Origin: Caldisphaera sp.
GTDB lineage: Archaea; Thermoproteota; Thermoprotei_A; Sulfolobales; Acidilobaceae
Reading direction: 5' to 3'
Assembly (NCBI RefSeq): GCF_023256325.1
Contig: NZ_JAGDXI010000044.1
Coordinates: 62,001 to 126,000, forward strand
DNA length: 64,000 nucleotides
Part shown: piece by piece, positions 1 to 10,289 of the stretch
Layout: every line of letters starts with the position of its first letter
How positions within the stretch are numbered: the stretch's first letter is position 1
The notes under the pieces: model-generated
The model's database searches: none
What the model saw: only the letters and a program-made list of their open reading frames with translations
What the model was told of the DNA's origin: nothing
Made by a program: the position numbers and the translations under genes

Positions 1-811
1 CACTAAACTTATGCTGGACTATGGAACAAAAATAGTTGCAGGTGTTACTCCTGGAAAAGGAGGTATGAATGTACACGGAGTACCAGTTTACGATACAGTA
101 GTAGAAGCTGTTAAAGAACATCCAGAAGCAAATTCCTCAATAATATTTGTACCAGCTAAATTCGCAGCAGATGCTGTTTATGAATCAGTAGATGCAGGCC
201 TAAAACTAGTTGTAGTTATAACTGAGCATATTCCTGTTCATGATTCGCTTGAATTCATAAATTATGCAAAGTCCAAGGGAGTTAATGTAATTGGACCTAA
301 TTGCCCAGGCGCAATAACTCCAGGGAAGGCTAAGGTTGGTATAATGCCAGCTCATGTATTTACTCCAGGTCCAGTAGGTATTGCTTCTAGAAGCGGAACA
401 CTAACATATGAAGTCAGCTATGCGTTATCAAGAGCCGGTATTGGGCAATCAACAGTTATTGGAATTGGAGGAGATCCAGTCATAGGGTTAACTTTCACAG
501 AGGTTATGGAATACTATGAAAAAGACCCTCAAACCAAAGCGTTAATAATAGTAGGTGAAATTGGAGGAGACGCAGAAGAAAGAGCTGCCAAGATGGTTGA
601 AGAAAAGAGATTCACTAAGCCTGTAGTGGCATTTATTGCAGGTAGAACTGCTCCAGAAGGCAAAAGAATGGGGCATGCAGGAGCTATAATAATGCTTGGC
701 TCTGGAACATATAAAGACAAAGTTGAGAGACTTGAAAGCGTTGGTATAAAAGTCGCTAAGACTCCTTTCGAACTACCAAAATTAGTTAGCGATGCCATGA
801 AATCTCTCTAA
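1..811 (+). CDS. sucD: Succinyl-CoA ligase alpha subunit, 5' end truncated by window edge
   Basis: Frame stays open upstream of the first ATG (T-K-L before [18 protein letters not shown], matching the family [10 protein letters not shown] motif); GHAGAII active-site motif. Confidence 0.95.
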   Translation, partial: TKLMLDYGTKIVAGVTPGKGGMNVHGVPVYDTVVEAVKEHPEANSSIIFVPAKFAADAVYESVDAGLKLVVVITEHIPVHDSLEFINYAKSKGVNVIGPNCPGAITPGKAKVGIMPAHVFTPGPVGIASRSGTLTYEVSYALSRAGIGQSTVIGIGGDPVIGLTFTEVMEYYEKDPQTKALIIVGEIGGDAEERAAKMVEEKRFTKPVVAFIAGRTAPEGKRMGHAGAIIMLGSGTYKDKVERLESVGIKVAKTPFELPKLVSDAMKSL

Positions 812-857
812 TCTTTTCTTCCCTAATAAGCTAGTTTTCTTAAGTTATAATAAAAAA

Positions 858-2471
858 TTAGATTCCGCTTCTCCTTTTTTTAGATTGTGCTTCTTCACTA
901 GTCCTGCTTGCAATTATTTCATATAAAACTGATTTTTTCCCTGGTATAGGCCTTAAAAGCCTTCCAAGCCTTTGTATGAACTGTCTCCTCGAACCAGTTC
1001 CAGAAACAAATATACCAACATTTGCATCAGGTATGTCAAGACCTTCATCTCCAACTGTTGTGATTACTAATATACCTGATTTAGAACTCTTAAAATTATA
1101 TAAGGTTTCTATTCTGTTTTTTTCATCTATGCCTCCATGAATTAAATATGCATTTAATTTACTAGCAAGTTCTTCGGCCTGATCCCTATACTGAGTAAAT
1201 ATTATTATTTTAGAGCCTTTACTTAATTCATTTTTGGCAATTTCAATAACTTTTTCTATTTTAGAACTGCTCTTTTGTATGATTTGTTGCATTTGTGATT
1301 TTATTTTCAATGCCCTTATTGCATTCGTTTCTCCCCTTCTGGCTGCTTCTAATATCTCATTGAAGCTTCTACCCTTGCTATAATTAATGTATAGCTTTCT
1401 TAGCTCATCATATTTATTCATATCTTCTTTATTTAGCTCGACTCTTATTCTCCTTATAATAAAAGGCGCTAAATAACCCTCTTCTGATAATTCACTTGGA
1501 GATTTTTGATAAATTATGCCCCCAATTAAAGGAAATATTTCTTCATGTTTTCCATCTTCTCTTACTGCAGTTGCAGAAAGTCCCATTCTATATGGAGAGG
1601 GCATTTTTGTAGCTATTGCCTTAAATTTCTCAGCTGGTAAATGATGAGCTTCATCAAATATTAATAGCATGAACTTTTTAGAAAATATATCAATATTTCT
1701 AAAAGCGCTTTGATACGTTGTAATAGTTATTGGAAGAATTGTTTTTTCATCACCATAAAATGAACCTATCATGCCTCCTGCATCGGTGAACTTCTTTATA
1801 GAATCTTCCCATTGCCTTATGTGTTCTTTTGTATAAACAACAATAAGGGTAGGTACATTTAGCTTTGTCATAGCATTTATAGCTACAATAGTTTTCCCAG
1901 AGCCTGTAGGTAAAACTATTACCCCTTTACTCTTATTAGATTCCCATGCCTTTACTGCCTCCTCTTGATAATCTCTCAATTCCCCATTGAACTTTAATTG
2001 CCTAGGTAATTTATTATCAATAAATATACCTGTTTTATCGTCAACTATCAATCCTTTAGAAATTAAATGTTCCTTCAAATCAAAATATAAAAAAGGCTCA
2101 AACTGATAATATTTGTGGGTACTATTATATTTTCCTCTAAATTGAAAATCTTCTAAATAGGGCTTTAAAAAAAGCTTAGACTTTAATATAATAAATTTTC
2201 CATCATATTCTAATTTAACTCCTATTGAATCTTTAAAAAAATTTTCTATATTAATTATATCGTTCTTATCTATTACATCTTCGAGTTCTTTTAATTTCTC
2301 AATAACATCTATTGGAGTATATTTGTTATTTTTCATCTTTTCTTCGTTTATCTCAAATATAGATATTCCTTCTTTCCTCGTTATAAAATCAGAAAAATTT
2401 AGCAACTCCTTATACACGTCTTTGCTTAGCCAAGAATTAACTTTGAAACGTAGACTCATTAAGTTCTTCAC
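858..2471 (-). CDS. XPB/Rad25-like SF2 DNA helicase
   Basis: LPTGSGKT Walker A, DEAHH box, GLSATAVREDG, C-terminal QRLGRLLRP. Confidence 0.88.
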   Translation of the reverse strand: MKNLMSLRFKVNSWLSKDVYKELLNFSDFITRKEGISIFEINEEKMKNNKYTPIDVIEKLKELEDVIDKNDIINIENFFKDSIGVKLEYDGKFIILKSKLFLKPYLEDFQFRGKYNSTHKYYQFEPFLYFDLKEHLISKGLIVDDKTGIFIDNKLPRQLKFNGELRDYQEEAVKAWESNKSKGVIVLPTGSGKTIVAINAMTKLNVPTLIVVYTKEHIRQWEDSIKKFTDAGGMIGSFYGDEKTILPITITTYQSAFRNIDIFSKKFMLLIFDEAHHLPAEKFKAIATKMPSPYRMGLSATAVREDGKHEEIFPLIGGIIYQKSPSELSEEGYLAPFIIRRIRVELNKEDMNKYDELRKLYINYSKGRSFNEILEAARRGETNAIRALKIKSQMQQIIQKSSSKIEKVIEIAKNELSKGSKIIIFTQYRDQAEELASKLNAYLIHGGIDEKNRIETLYNFKSSKSGILVITTVGDEGLDIPDANVGIFVSGTGSRRQFIQRLGRLLRPIPGKKSVLYEIIASRTSEEAQSKKRRSGI

Positions 2472-2895
2472 CTTGCTCTGAAAATCTGTAAGCTATTATT
2501 TCTTTTGAATTTATTTTTGCTTTTTCCATAATTTTATATATTCTTAATAACGGAATAGCAGGAATTATAAGCTTAACGCATTTTCCTTGAACTATTATTT
2601 TATACACCTCCGGCTCATCTGCAAGTTTTATCAAAAAATCTTTCTCTTCCTCTTCACAAGATTCTATAACACCATACATTATATGAAGGCAATCAATCCC
2701 ATTGAAAAGCTTTAAATAAAATGAAATTTTATTGTAATAGAGCAATACATCTACATAATCATTTTCTCTGTTTTTGCTGACGCTATTAATTTCTTGTATA
2801 TCATCATTGTTACCAAAAAATTCCTCAATGCAGGGCCCAGCTCCAGGCGTGGGTTCGAAATCATTTATATCCTCTTCACTTAAAACCCTCTTCAT
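2437..2895 (-). CDS. Hypothetical protein, overlaps the start of the XPB-like gene
   Basis: Open 152-aa frame, same strand and apparently translationally coupled; no family recognised. Confidence 0.7.
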   Translation of the reverse strand: MKRVLSEEDINDFEPTPGAGPCIEEFFGNNDDIQEINSVSKNRENDYVDVLLYYNKISFYLKLFNGIDCLHIMYGVIESCEEEEKDFLIKLADEPEVYKIIVQGKCVKLIIPAIPLLRIYKIMEKAKINSKEIIAYRFSEQGEELNESTFQS

Positions 2896-2941
2896 TGCTA
2901 GGCCCCAATATTGTATTTAAAATAAACCCAATAAATCTTTC

Positions 2942-3277
2942 CTAGCATACTTTAGAGCCAGGGTTTACAGGCTCTAAGGGTGTTAATATAACAGGTTTTT
3001 GATCTTCTCCGCATGGAACGGCGAGTATCATACCCTGGCTTTCTAGACCTCCCATAACCTTTGGCTTAAGGTTAGCAACCACTATAACTAACTTACCAAC
3101 AAGCTCTTCAGGCTTGTACCATTTTTGTAAGCCTGCTAGTATTTGTCTCTGTTCAGTTCCAAGATCAACCATCAATTTAAGAAGTTTCCTACTATTTGGT
3201 ACCAATTCTACGCTTAATATTTTACCAACTCTTAAATCTATCTTAGAAAATTCACTATAATCTACTGCCTCCCCCAA
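2942..3277 (-). CDS. tRNA-binding (EMAP/MetG C-terminal) domain protein
   Basis: FSKIDLRVGKILSVELVPNSRKLLKLMVDLG...ILAGLQKWY typical of the OB-fold tRNA-binding domain. Confidence 0.88.
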   Translation of the reverse strand: MGEAVDYSEFSKIDLRVGKILSVELVPNSRKLLKLMVDLGTEQRQILAGLQKWYKPEELVGKLVIVVANLKPKVMGGLESQGMILAVPCGEDQKPVILTPLEPVNPGSKVC

Positions 3278-3313
3278 AATTTACACCCCTTAAAATTTTA
3301 TAATTAAATAAAT

Positions 3314-3886
3314 TTATTGCTTTTGCTCTTTATCTTCCTCTATTTTTGTTTCCTTATACCATTCTTTCTTTCCCAAATAAGGTTGCCTCATAGTTAACCC
3401 TATTCTAAATAAGCCAGATCTTTTGGATGCTTTGCTTATTTGTGTTATCCTAACATTAACTATGTCTCCTGCTTCAATAAGCCTACCGGTCTCTTTTCCC
3501 TTAAACCCTCTTCTTTCCTGTATATATTCTACATCTTCATCCATTATTTGGCTTCTATGAACAAAACCATCTATTGGGCCCAAACTAACGAAAAGACCGA
3601 AATCTCTTGCGTCTCTAACCACTCCTTTAGCTACTTCTAACTGCATGGGTTCATAGGATATTAATGTATATTTAACAGGAAAATAAACATTTGGATCTTC
3701 GGATAACAGAATTCCATCACCTTCTATTTCAGCATCTAATACGGCAATAATTATTCCTAAATCGGGGTCTGCTTGACCTTCAAGCTCATTTCTTAAAGTA
3801 TTTATTACAGCTTTCTTTAGATTTTCTGTAAAGGCAATATCGGGTGGCACTCCAACCCATTCGTGCAACGTGTATTGAACATACAT
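3314..3886 (-). CDS. rpo7: DNA-directed RNA polymerase subunit Rpo7/E'
   Basis: RNAP Rpb7-like N-terminus plus S1 domain (VVRDARDFGLFVSLGPIDGFVHRSQI). Confidence 0.93.
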   Translation of the reverse strand: MYVQYTLHEWVGVPPDIAFTENLKKAVINTLRNELEGQADPDLGIIIAVLDAEIEGDGILLSEDPNVYFPVKYTLISYEPMQLEVAKGVVRDARDFGLFVSLGPIDGFVHRSQIMDEDVEYIQERRGFKGKETGRLIEAGDIVNVRITQISKASKRSGLFRIGLTMRQPYLGKKEWYKETKIEEDKEQKQ

Positions 3887-3973
3887 ACTTTTCTCCCTAT
3901 CAGTTGGTATATTACTTAAATTATAAATTTATAAAAATTACGCAGGAAACAAAAATTACAAACATTGTAATCA

Positions 3974-3994
3974 TTATTAACCTGGGATTAACAA
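3974..3994. promoter_or_regulatory. Palindrome TTATTAAC-CTGGG-ATTAACAA (copy 1 of 3)
   Basis: Read from sequence; resembles copies at 13103 and 34332. Confidence 0.55.
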
Positions 3995-4133
3995 TAAAAG
4001 TTATTGTTGCTTAAATTATAAATTATTAAATCTATAGCACATAAAAGAAATATATTTAATGCTTGCAATAATAAACAAACCTAAATTAAAAATTAAATAT
4101 TCCTGCAAACAACAATTCATTTTTGTGATAAGT

Positions 4134-4739
4134 ATGTATACAGAAAAAATGGTTAGAGTAAGTGGATTGAAAATAAATTATTATGATGATGGAGATGGAT
4201 ATCCTGTTTTACTTGTACCTGGAATAAGATATAATGCAAAAACATGGATAGATGTAGGAACTTATGATACAATATACAATGAAGGATTTAAAGTAATATC
4301 AATAGATCCACCAGGCCAAGGAAAATCAGATAAAGGTATATATGATGAAGACAGTGAATATAAATTCATTAACGATTTTATGAACTCTATAGGACTAAAA
4401 GACGCTGTAATCATAGGAGCAAGCTCTGGAGGATACGCAGCTGCTGGAGTGGGAGCAAATTATCCTGAAAAAATTAAAGGGGCTGTAATCATAGGAGGGG
4501 TTAGAATAATTAATTATAAGGATAAGCTAAAAAATATGGAAGGGAAGCCAATATTACTAATATGGGGAACTAAAGACGACATAGCACCAATAAGTAACGC
4601 ACAATTAATTTTAGATAATGTAAAAAGCTCGAGGCTGGTATATCTAGGAACACAACATGCATGCTATTTAGAAAAACCGAAAGAGTTTAACGAAATAATA
4701 AGGGATTACCTAAGAAATGAAATAAAACCAATAATATAA
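4134..4739 (+). CDS. Alpha/beta hydrolase
   Basis: GASSGG nucleophile elbow, DPPGQGKSDK; ATG at 4134 preferred over 4059. Confidence 0.85.
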   Translation: MYTEKMVRVSGLKINYYDDGDGYPVLLVPGIRYNAKTWIDVGTYDTIYNEGFKVISIDPPGQGKSDKGIYDEDSEYKFINDFMNSIGLKDAVIIGASSGGYAAAGVGANYPEKIKGAVIIGGVRIINYKDKLKNMEGKPILLIWGTKDDIAPISNAQLILDNVKSSRLVYLGTQHACYLEKPKEFNEIIRDYLRNEIKPII

Positions 4740-4774
4740 ATAAGCTTTATAACATATTAATTCATAGATCAAAA

Positions 4775-5578
4775 ATGATTTGGAAAAACCCAAAAATAGA
4801 ATACATAGGAGATATAGCTATAATTAAAGTACCATTTAATGATGTAAATGAAGAAGAGCTCAAAAAATTAGCTAACGAAATTTTAGAGAAAAATAAATTC
4901 GTTAAAAGTGTCTGGCATGCAGCAACTCCTGTAATGGGGGAATTGAAAATACGCAATTATAAATATCTTGCAGGAGAAAAAAGGTCTGAAACTATATACA
5001 AAGAGCATAACTGCATGTTTAAGGTTGATATAAAAAAGGTATTCATTACACCAAGGCTAAGTTATGAACATCTAAGGATAGCAAATCTTGTAAAGGAAGG
5101 AGAAAGAATAATAAACATGTTTGCAGGTGCAGGTTTATTTTCAATTATAATTGCAAAAAAATCAAATCCCAAGGTTGTTCACAGTATAGACATAAATCCC
5201 GATGCATATAAATATATGATAGAAAACATCGAACTTAACAAAGTTAAAGATATCGTTGTTCCTTATCTAGGTGATGCAAAGGAAATTATAGAAGAAAAAT
5301 TACTAAATTCTTCTGACAGAGTACTAATGCCTTTACCAGATAAAGCTTTGGATTATGTCAAATATGCAATATCATCAATAGATAAAATGGGGTATATTCA
5401 CTTGTATTTACACGTAAGCGCAAGAAAAGATGAATATCTAAGTAAAGCAGAAGAATTAACAAAAAAAGAACTAGAAAAGCATAATATAACATATAAAATA
5501 ATCAACTCAAAAGAGGTCAGGCCTGTTGGACCAAGATTATACCAGGTGGTAGTAGATGTCTATGTTGAAAAAAATTGA
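4775..5578 (+). CDS. tRNA (guanine37-N1)-methyltransferase Trm5/Taw22-like
   Basis: Met-10+ fold: FITPRLSYEHLRIA, NMFAGAGLFSI, LMPLPDKALDYV; adjacent to taw3. Confidence 0.88.
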   Translation: MIWKNPKIEYIGDIAIIKVPFNDVNEEELKKLANEILEKNKFVKSVWHAATPVMGELKIRNYKYLAGEKRSETIYKEHNCMFKVDIKKVFITPRLSYEHLRIANLVKEGERIINMFAGAGLFSIIIAKKSNPKVVHSIDINPDAYKYMIENIELNKVKDIVVPYLGDAKEIIEEKLLNSSDRVLMPLPDKALDYVKYAISSIDKMGYIHLYLHVSARKDEYLSKAEELTKKELEKHNITYKIINSKEVRPVGPRLYQVVVDVYVEKN

Positions 5579-6122
5579 CGAAATATTAAAACAAGAAAGA
5601 ATAATAGGATATTTAGACCCACATGCTGAAGAATTCATATTAGAATTAAATGGAGAAAAATTTGGTACATCTAGCAGCTGCCTAGGTAGAATAACTATAA
5701 TAGAAGGTAAATGGCCATGGGAAAGAGATAAATCAAGAGTTGTTTATAAGTCTCATGAAAAAATATCTATATATAATATAGCTAATGTAATATCAAGGCC
5801 ATTTAATGATCTATGGCTCAAAGTTACAGGGCCTATAATACATATAAGAACAGAAAGAATTGATTGCGCTTTAAACATATTAAACATAGCAAGAATTTCT
5901 GGGTTTAAACACAGTGGAATAATATCTAGCTCAGACAATGTTTTTACTGTTGAGTTAATGAGTGCTGTACAAATAACTATGCCATTAAAAATAAATGATA
6001 CTTTTGTTTTTAGCAAAGAATCATTAAATGAAATAATAAACAAAGCCAACGATGCTTTAGATGAAGGGCATAGAAGGTTGAGAAAATTAACAAATATGGT
6101 TAAAGAAGATCTTATTTGTTAG
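5556..6122 (+). CDS. taw3: tRNA wybutosine-synthesizing protein 3 (Taw3)
   Basis: SSSCLGRITI motif and TYW3-like layout; overlaps the Trm5-like gene. Confidence 0.88.
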   Translation: MSMLKKIDEILKQERIIGYLDPHAEEFILELNGEKFGTSSSCLGRITIIEGKWPWERDKSRVVYKSHEKISIYNIANVISRPFNDLWLKVTGPIIHIRTERIDCALNILNIARISGFKHSGIISSSDNVFTVELMSAVQITMPLKINDTFVFSKESLNEIINKANDALDEGHRRLRKLTNMVKEDLIC

Positions 6123-7134
6123 AATTTTCCTTAACATTTCTCTTATAAACAAGAACTGGATGCTTACCTCCACAATCTTGAGGGCAAAGACCTTTCTTCT
6201 TCATTATATCACACCTATAAGGACTTATATTTTCTACGCTTAAGAAACCTTTAGCAATCTTTCTTGACAAATTAGGAGAAATACCTAATGAATTAGCTAT
6301 TACATTACTTAACTCATCTTCATCGATTCCTATTGATATTAAGAAGGCTATATATTGGTAAAGGCTTTCATCTTCTATTTTACCTTTATCAATTAAATTT
6401 TTAAAACTTTTCATGCAAGGTGGGAAAGCATCATAATTAATTTTACCTAATGGGATCTTGTTTTCTGCTAATTTTAAATATCTTAACACTTCATTTGAAA
6501 AAAATGAGAATTCTTCTCCAACCTCTAAATCTTTTGCAATGTTTTTAATTTTTACTTCTACACCAACCTCTAGAAGGCCTTTAAGGATTTTCATATCTAA
6601 ATAAACTTTCCCATCTAATAAAAAAGAATTTACTAATCTGAACTGGTTTTCTTGAGCATTAATTGCTATCTTTAAATAATCATTAATTCTAACATAATAA
6701 GGTAAAGTTCTATATATAATCTTTCCATTATTATTAATTAACCAAGGCATCTTTATTAGCTCTTTCTCTATTTTTAATCCCATAAATTCACCTAAAGCTA
6801 TTAGGTTTTCTTCATTATCAGACTCAATAAAATAGCTAGCTCTATTTGATTCAGCCTTAGCATATATATCCAAAGCGATCATAGAATTTGTTGCTTTTAC
6901 TGCAGCTAGAGAAAGGTAAAATGAATAAACTTCATCGTCTGTTGAATCGCCATTCTTTAGAGGACTGACTTTTTTTGTTATTGCTTCCTCTAACCTTTTC
7001 CTTGCTAATTTAACTATTTTGCTGTTTTCAAGTAAAGATTCTATATTAATCCTATAGCCATAGTTGATTTTACTATAATCATCTAAAGATATGGCAAATG
7101 GATACTTACTGTAAGTTAGCAAACTTCTCCCCAA
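6112..7134 (-). CDS. priL: DNA primase large subunit (Fe-S)
   Basis: C-terminal Cys residues (FPPCMKSF, YRCDI...GLCPQDCGGKHPVLVYKRN) typical of PriL. Confidence 0.9.
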   Translation of the reverse strand: MGRSLLTYSKYPFAISLDDYSKINYGYRINIESLLENSKIVKLARKRLEEAITKKVSPLKNGDSTDDEVYSFYLSLAAVKATNSMIALDIYAKAESNRASYFIESDNEENLIALGEFMGLKIEKELIKMPWLINNNGKIIYRTLPYYVRINDYLKIAINAQENQFRLVNSFLLDGKVYLDMKILKGLLEVGVEVKIKNIAKDLEVGEEFSFFSNEVLRYLKLAENKIPLGKINYDAFPPCMKSFKNLIDKGKIEDESLYQYIAFLISIGIDEDELSNVIANSLGISPNLSRKIAKGFLSVENISPYRCDIMKKKGLCPQDCGGKHPVLVYKRNVKENSNK

Positions 7135-7200
7135 TTATAGATAACTGATAGCGACAAATATTAATAAGAGATTTGGTTCATATAATAGCGGTGAGAATAG

Positions 7201-8589
7201 GTGGCTTCCTATAAGGATCTATCAGAAAGAATAGCAGATTGGGCAGTTAACCTTTCATATAAAAATATTCCAAATAATGTAATAGAAGAAGCAAAGAAAA
7301 GAATTTTAGATACTTTTGGTGTCGCTATAGGAGCATTTAATGAAGAGCCTGTTACTATAGCTAGATGGGTAGCCGAGTCTTCTTCAAGTTCAAGGCTTTC
7401 TGCCACAATATGGGGCACTGATAGAACAGGTCCAGCAGATCATGTTGATTTCGCTAATGGTTGCGCTTCTAGATTCTTTGATTTCATGGACACATACCTC
7501 TCTAAGGAAGCATTACATCCCAGCGATAACCTACCAGCAATTATAGCAGCAGCAGAAATTGCAAAAGCAGATGGCAAAAAAATATTAGAAGGTATGGTCG
7601 CAGCATATGAAGTTACAGCAAGGCTCGCAGATGCATATAGTGTAAGAAGCAAAGGATGGGACCACGTTGTGTATATAGCTATAGCATCATCGGTTGGGGC
7701 AGGAAAAGTACTTGGATTGGATAGAGATCAAATGTTGCAAGCTATAAACCTTGCTACAGTAAATTCTTTAGCTTTAAGGCAAACAAGAGCTGGAGAGCTT
7801 AGCATGTGGAAAGGATGTGCCGCGGCAAATGCATCTAGAAATGGATTATTTGCCGCTATATTAGCGTATAGAGGTATGAGGGGACCATCGCCAATATTTA
7901 GTGGGGAATATGGATTTTTCAAAGTAGCATTAAATGGAGATAAGTTTGATATACCAAAAATGGGAGGAGAGGAAAACGAGCCATTTAAACTGCTAGAAAC
8001 CAGCATAAAATATTGGCCTGTTGAATATCATGCAATGAGCGCAGTAGATGCTGCTCTAAAAATTAGAGAAAAAACAGGTTCATTAAAGCCTGATGATATA
8101 AAAGAAGTTAATGTTAAGACTTTCCAAGTCTCATATAACATAATCGCTAAGGATCCAGAAAAATGGGATCCTAAAACTAGAGAAACTGCAGACCACAGCC
8201 TGCCATATATAGTTGCTGCTGCCCTACTTGATGGTAAAGTTTGGCTTGATACTTTCTATGAAAACAGATATCTAGCCGATGATGTAAGACAAGTTTTAAA
8301 GAAAATGAAAGTAGAAGTTGATCCAGAACATGATAAGTTATATCCAACAGGAATTAAAAACACAATATCAATAAAGCTATCAGATGGAAGAACCATAGAA
8401 GAAAGCAGCACATATCCACCTGGTCACTTTAAGAATCCATTAAGCAGAGAAGGAGTTGTAGATAAGTTCTTAAAGGTAACTGAAGGGAAATTATATAAAA
8501 GAAATGCAAAGCAGTTCATAGATACTGTATGGAGTATAGAAAAGTGTATGAATATAAGTAAAGCATTAGCCCTTTTAAAAACAAAGTAA
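7201..8589 (+). CDS. MmgE/PrpD family protein (2-methylcitrate dehydratase-like)
   Basis: MmgE/PrpD pattern (LDTFGVAIGA, HPSDNLPAIIAAAE); GTG start. Confidence 0.9.
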   Translation: MASYKDLSERIADWAVNLSYKNIPNNVIEEAKKRILDTFGVAIGAFNEEPVTIARWVAESSSSSRLSATIWGTDRTGPADHVDFANGCASRFFDFMDTYLSKEALHPSDNLPAIIAAAEIAKADGKKILEGMVAAYEVTARLADAYSVRSKGWDHVVYIAIASSVGAGKVLGLDRDQMLQAINLATVNSLALRQTRAGELSMWKGCAAANASRNGLFAAILAYRGMRGPSPIFSGEYGFFKVALNGDKFDIPKMGGEENEPFKLLETSIKYWPVEYHAMSAVDAALKIREKTGSLKPDDIKEVNVKTFQVSYNIIAKDPEKWDPKTRETADHSLPYIVAAALLDGKVWLDTFYENRYLADDVRQVLKKMKVEVDPEHDKLYPTGIKNTISIKLSDGRTIEESSTYPPGHFKNPLSREGVVDKFLKVTEGKLYKRNAKQFIDTVWSIEKCMNISKALALLKTK

Positions 8590-8593
8590 TAAA

Positions 8594-9778
8594 TTATTTC
8601 TTTTTTGTTTCTTTCTTCTGTTGTTTAACAGGAATGGTTTCTGATGGTTTAGGCTTTAAGAAATATGCTCCCCCTACAACACCTATTACAAGACCTATTA
8701 TGAAGAGCCCTATAGAAACTTCACCGCTTTTATGTAATCTATAGGAATAGCTTCCAGCTAATTGATTTGTTTCATTATATCTAACCTGCCAATAACTTAC
8801 TAAGCCTTGCAACTCCCCAACTTTTGTAGTCAAGGAATTCACGCTCTGGTTTAATGAGGTTATTTCACTTAAATAGGAATTTACCACTTTATTATAGTTA
8901 ATCAGATTTGTTATATTACCACTTATATTATATACTTGAGAAACCATATCTAATGAGTCTGTTAAACTTATCAGTTCTGGATTAAATTGAGAATCATATA
9001 AGTTAAAACTTATTTCATAACTGTTTCCTCTAGCTAAGCTAATATTTTTGATATCAATTATAGTATATGCAACACCATTACTTGCTGGCGTTCCATTGAG
9101 ATATCCTTTTAAAAATTGTACGCTTGCATAAGTTGGAGTAACAAAGTTAAGTCCAACCATTGATTTATAGCTGTTGTTTGAACTTGACAACATTAATACT
9201 TTTAAAAAGTTTCCAGTATAGCTATTTGAAGCATTTCCAATAAAATATTTAGGTATTCCATTTACCAATTCTGACCCAATAAAAGACCAATTATTTCCTA
9301 AATAAATACCTCCTATACCTAAATAAAGATCTTTAATATATGAATTGTTGCTTGTTGCATTTACAATTATGTTATAACTTATATATGGATAATAAGTACT
9401 TACTGTAACAAACTCATAAATTGATATGTTTCCTGAATTTGTTGGAGTAAATAATATTTTAACATAGTTTGCTCCTTTATTTATTAAAGTCGCTTTCCAT
9501 TGTTGATTATATAGACTTCCCGGCAGAGTCTGATTAATAGACAGCACCATTGATGGGACTTCTAAGCTGTTTAATTGAACTGTTTGCGGAACTAATGTAT
9601 TATAACTAACTATTGATGCTCCTTTAGTTAAATTAAAGGTTACTTGATAGTATTGGTTTTGTATATTTACACTTGTATTTGATATGCTGTAAACAAGAGA
9701 AGCTCCCTGAGCTATGTCTATTATATACATTGAAGATACTAATAGCAAAGCAATCAATATCAATGCCTTCCTATTCAT
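8594..9778 (-). CDS. Secreted, C-terminally membrane-anchored protein; possible YidC P1-like beta-sandwich ectodomain
   Basis: N-terminal signal peptide, many N-x-S/T sequons, coiled-coil segment, C-terminal TM plus Lys-rich tail. Confidence 0.75.
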   Translation of the reverse strand: MNRKALILIALLLVSSMYIIDIAQGASLVYSISNTSVNIQNQYYQVTFNLTKGASIVSYNTLVPQTVQLNSLEVPSMVLSINQTLPGSLYNQQWKATLINKGANYVKILFTPTNSGNISIYEFVTVSTYYPYISYNIIVNATSNNSYIKDLYLGIGGIYLGNNWSFIGSELVNGIPKYFIGNASNSYTGNFLKVLMLSSSNNSYKSMVGLNFVTPTYASVQFLKGYLNGTPASNGVAYTIIDIKNISLARGNSYEISFNLYDSQFNPELISLTDSLDMVSQVYNISGNITNLINYNKVVNSYLSEITSLNQSVNSLTTKVGELQGLVSYWQVRYNETNQLAGSYSYRLHKSGEVSIGLFIIGLVIGVVGGAYFLKPKPSETIPVKQQKKETKKK

Positions 9779-9847
9779 ACCTTTAGCCCTCCTTCTAAGA
9801 GATTTTTAATTACTAATTTAAGCTTAATTGAGTGAAAGGGGAGTAAA

Positions 9848-10246
9848 TTGTGCAATAAAACGTTTAAAGCTGAAGTTTTCAGCGGAAAAAATGAAGGAGA
9901 ATTTTTTGTTAGCATTTACTCAAAAAACATTAAAAAGGCATTAGGGTTTACCCCTTTTCCTGGAACATTAAATGCAAGGTTAATATCTGATGTTGAAGAG
10001 TTCAATAACTGTCTGTCAAAATCTAAAGCCATTATTATTGATCCTCCCAACATTCCTAATACTAAATATGCTAGAGTAATCGCATATCCCATTTTGTTAT
10101 TTAATTCATTAAACGCCTATATCTTAAGACCCGAAATAACTATTTATAAAAAAGATGTAGTAGAAATCATATTTGAAAGAAGGTTAAGAGATGTATTAAA
10201 TATTGACGATGGTTCTATAATAGATATTAATGTAATATTGGAATAA
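9848..10246 (+). CDS. ribK: CTP-dependent riboflavin kinase (DUF120)
   Basis: GKNEGEFFVSIYS...GFTPFPGTLNARL motif. Confidence 0.88.
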   Translation: MCNKTFKAEVFSGKNEGEFFVSIYSKNIKKALGFTPFPGTLNARLISDVEEFNNCLSKSKAIIIDPPNIPNTKYARVIAYPILLFNSLNAYILRPEITIYKKDVVEIIFERRLRDVLNIDDGSIIDINVILE

Positions 10247-10289
10247 ATATTTTAAGCGGAACTGTATTTAAGTTTATTGGTGAATAAGC

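Noticed and set aside
529-798. Antisense ORFs over strong genes (e.g. 529-798, 7209-8006, 13756-14121, 18620-19015, 19898-20386, 28748-29290, 51746-52159)
   Set aside because: Opposite to well-supported conserved genes, low-complexity Ser/Leu/Ile composition, no recognizable domain.
2840-2870. GTGGGTTCGAAATC resembling a tRNA T-arm
   Set aside because: Lies inside a coding frame with no matching acceptor or D-arm.
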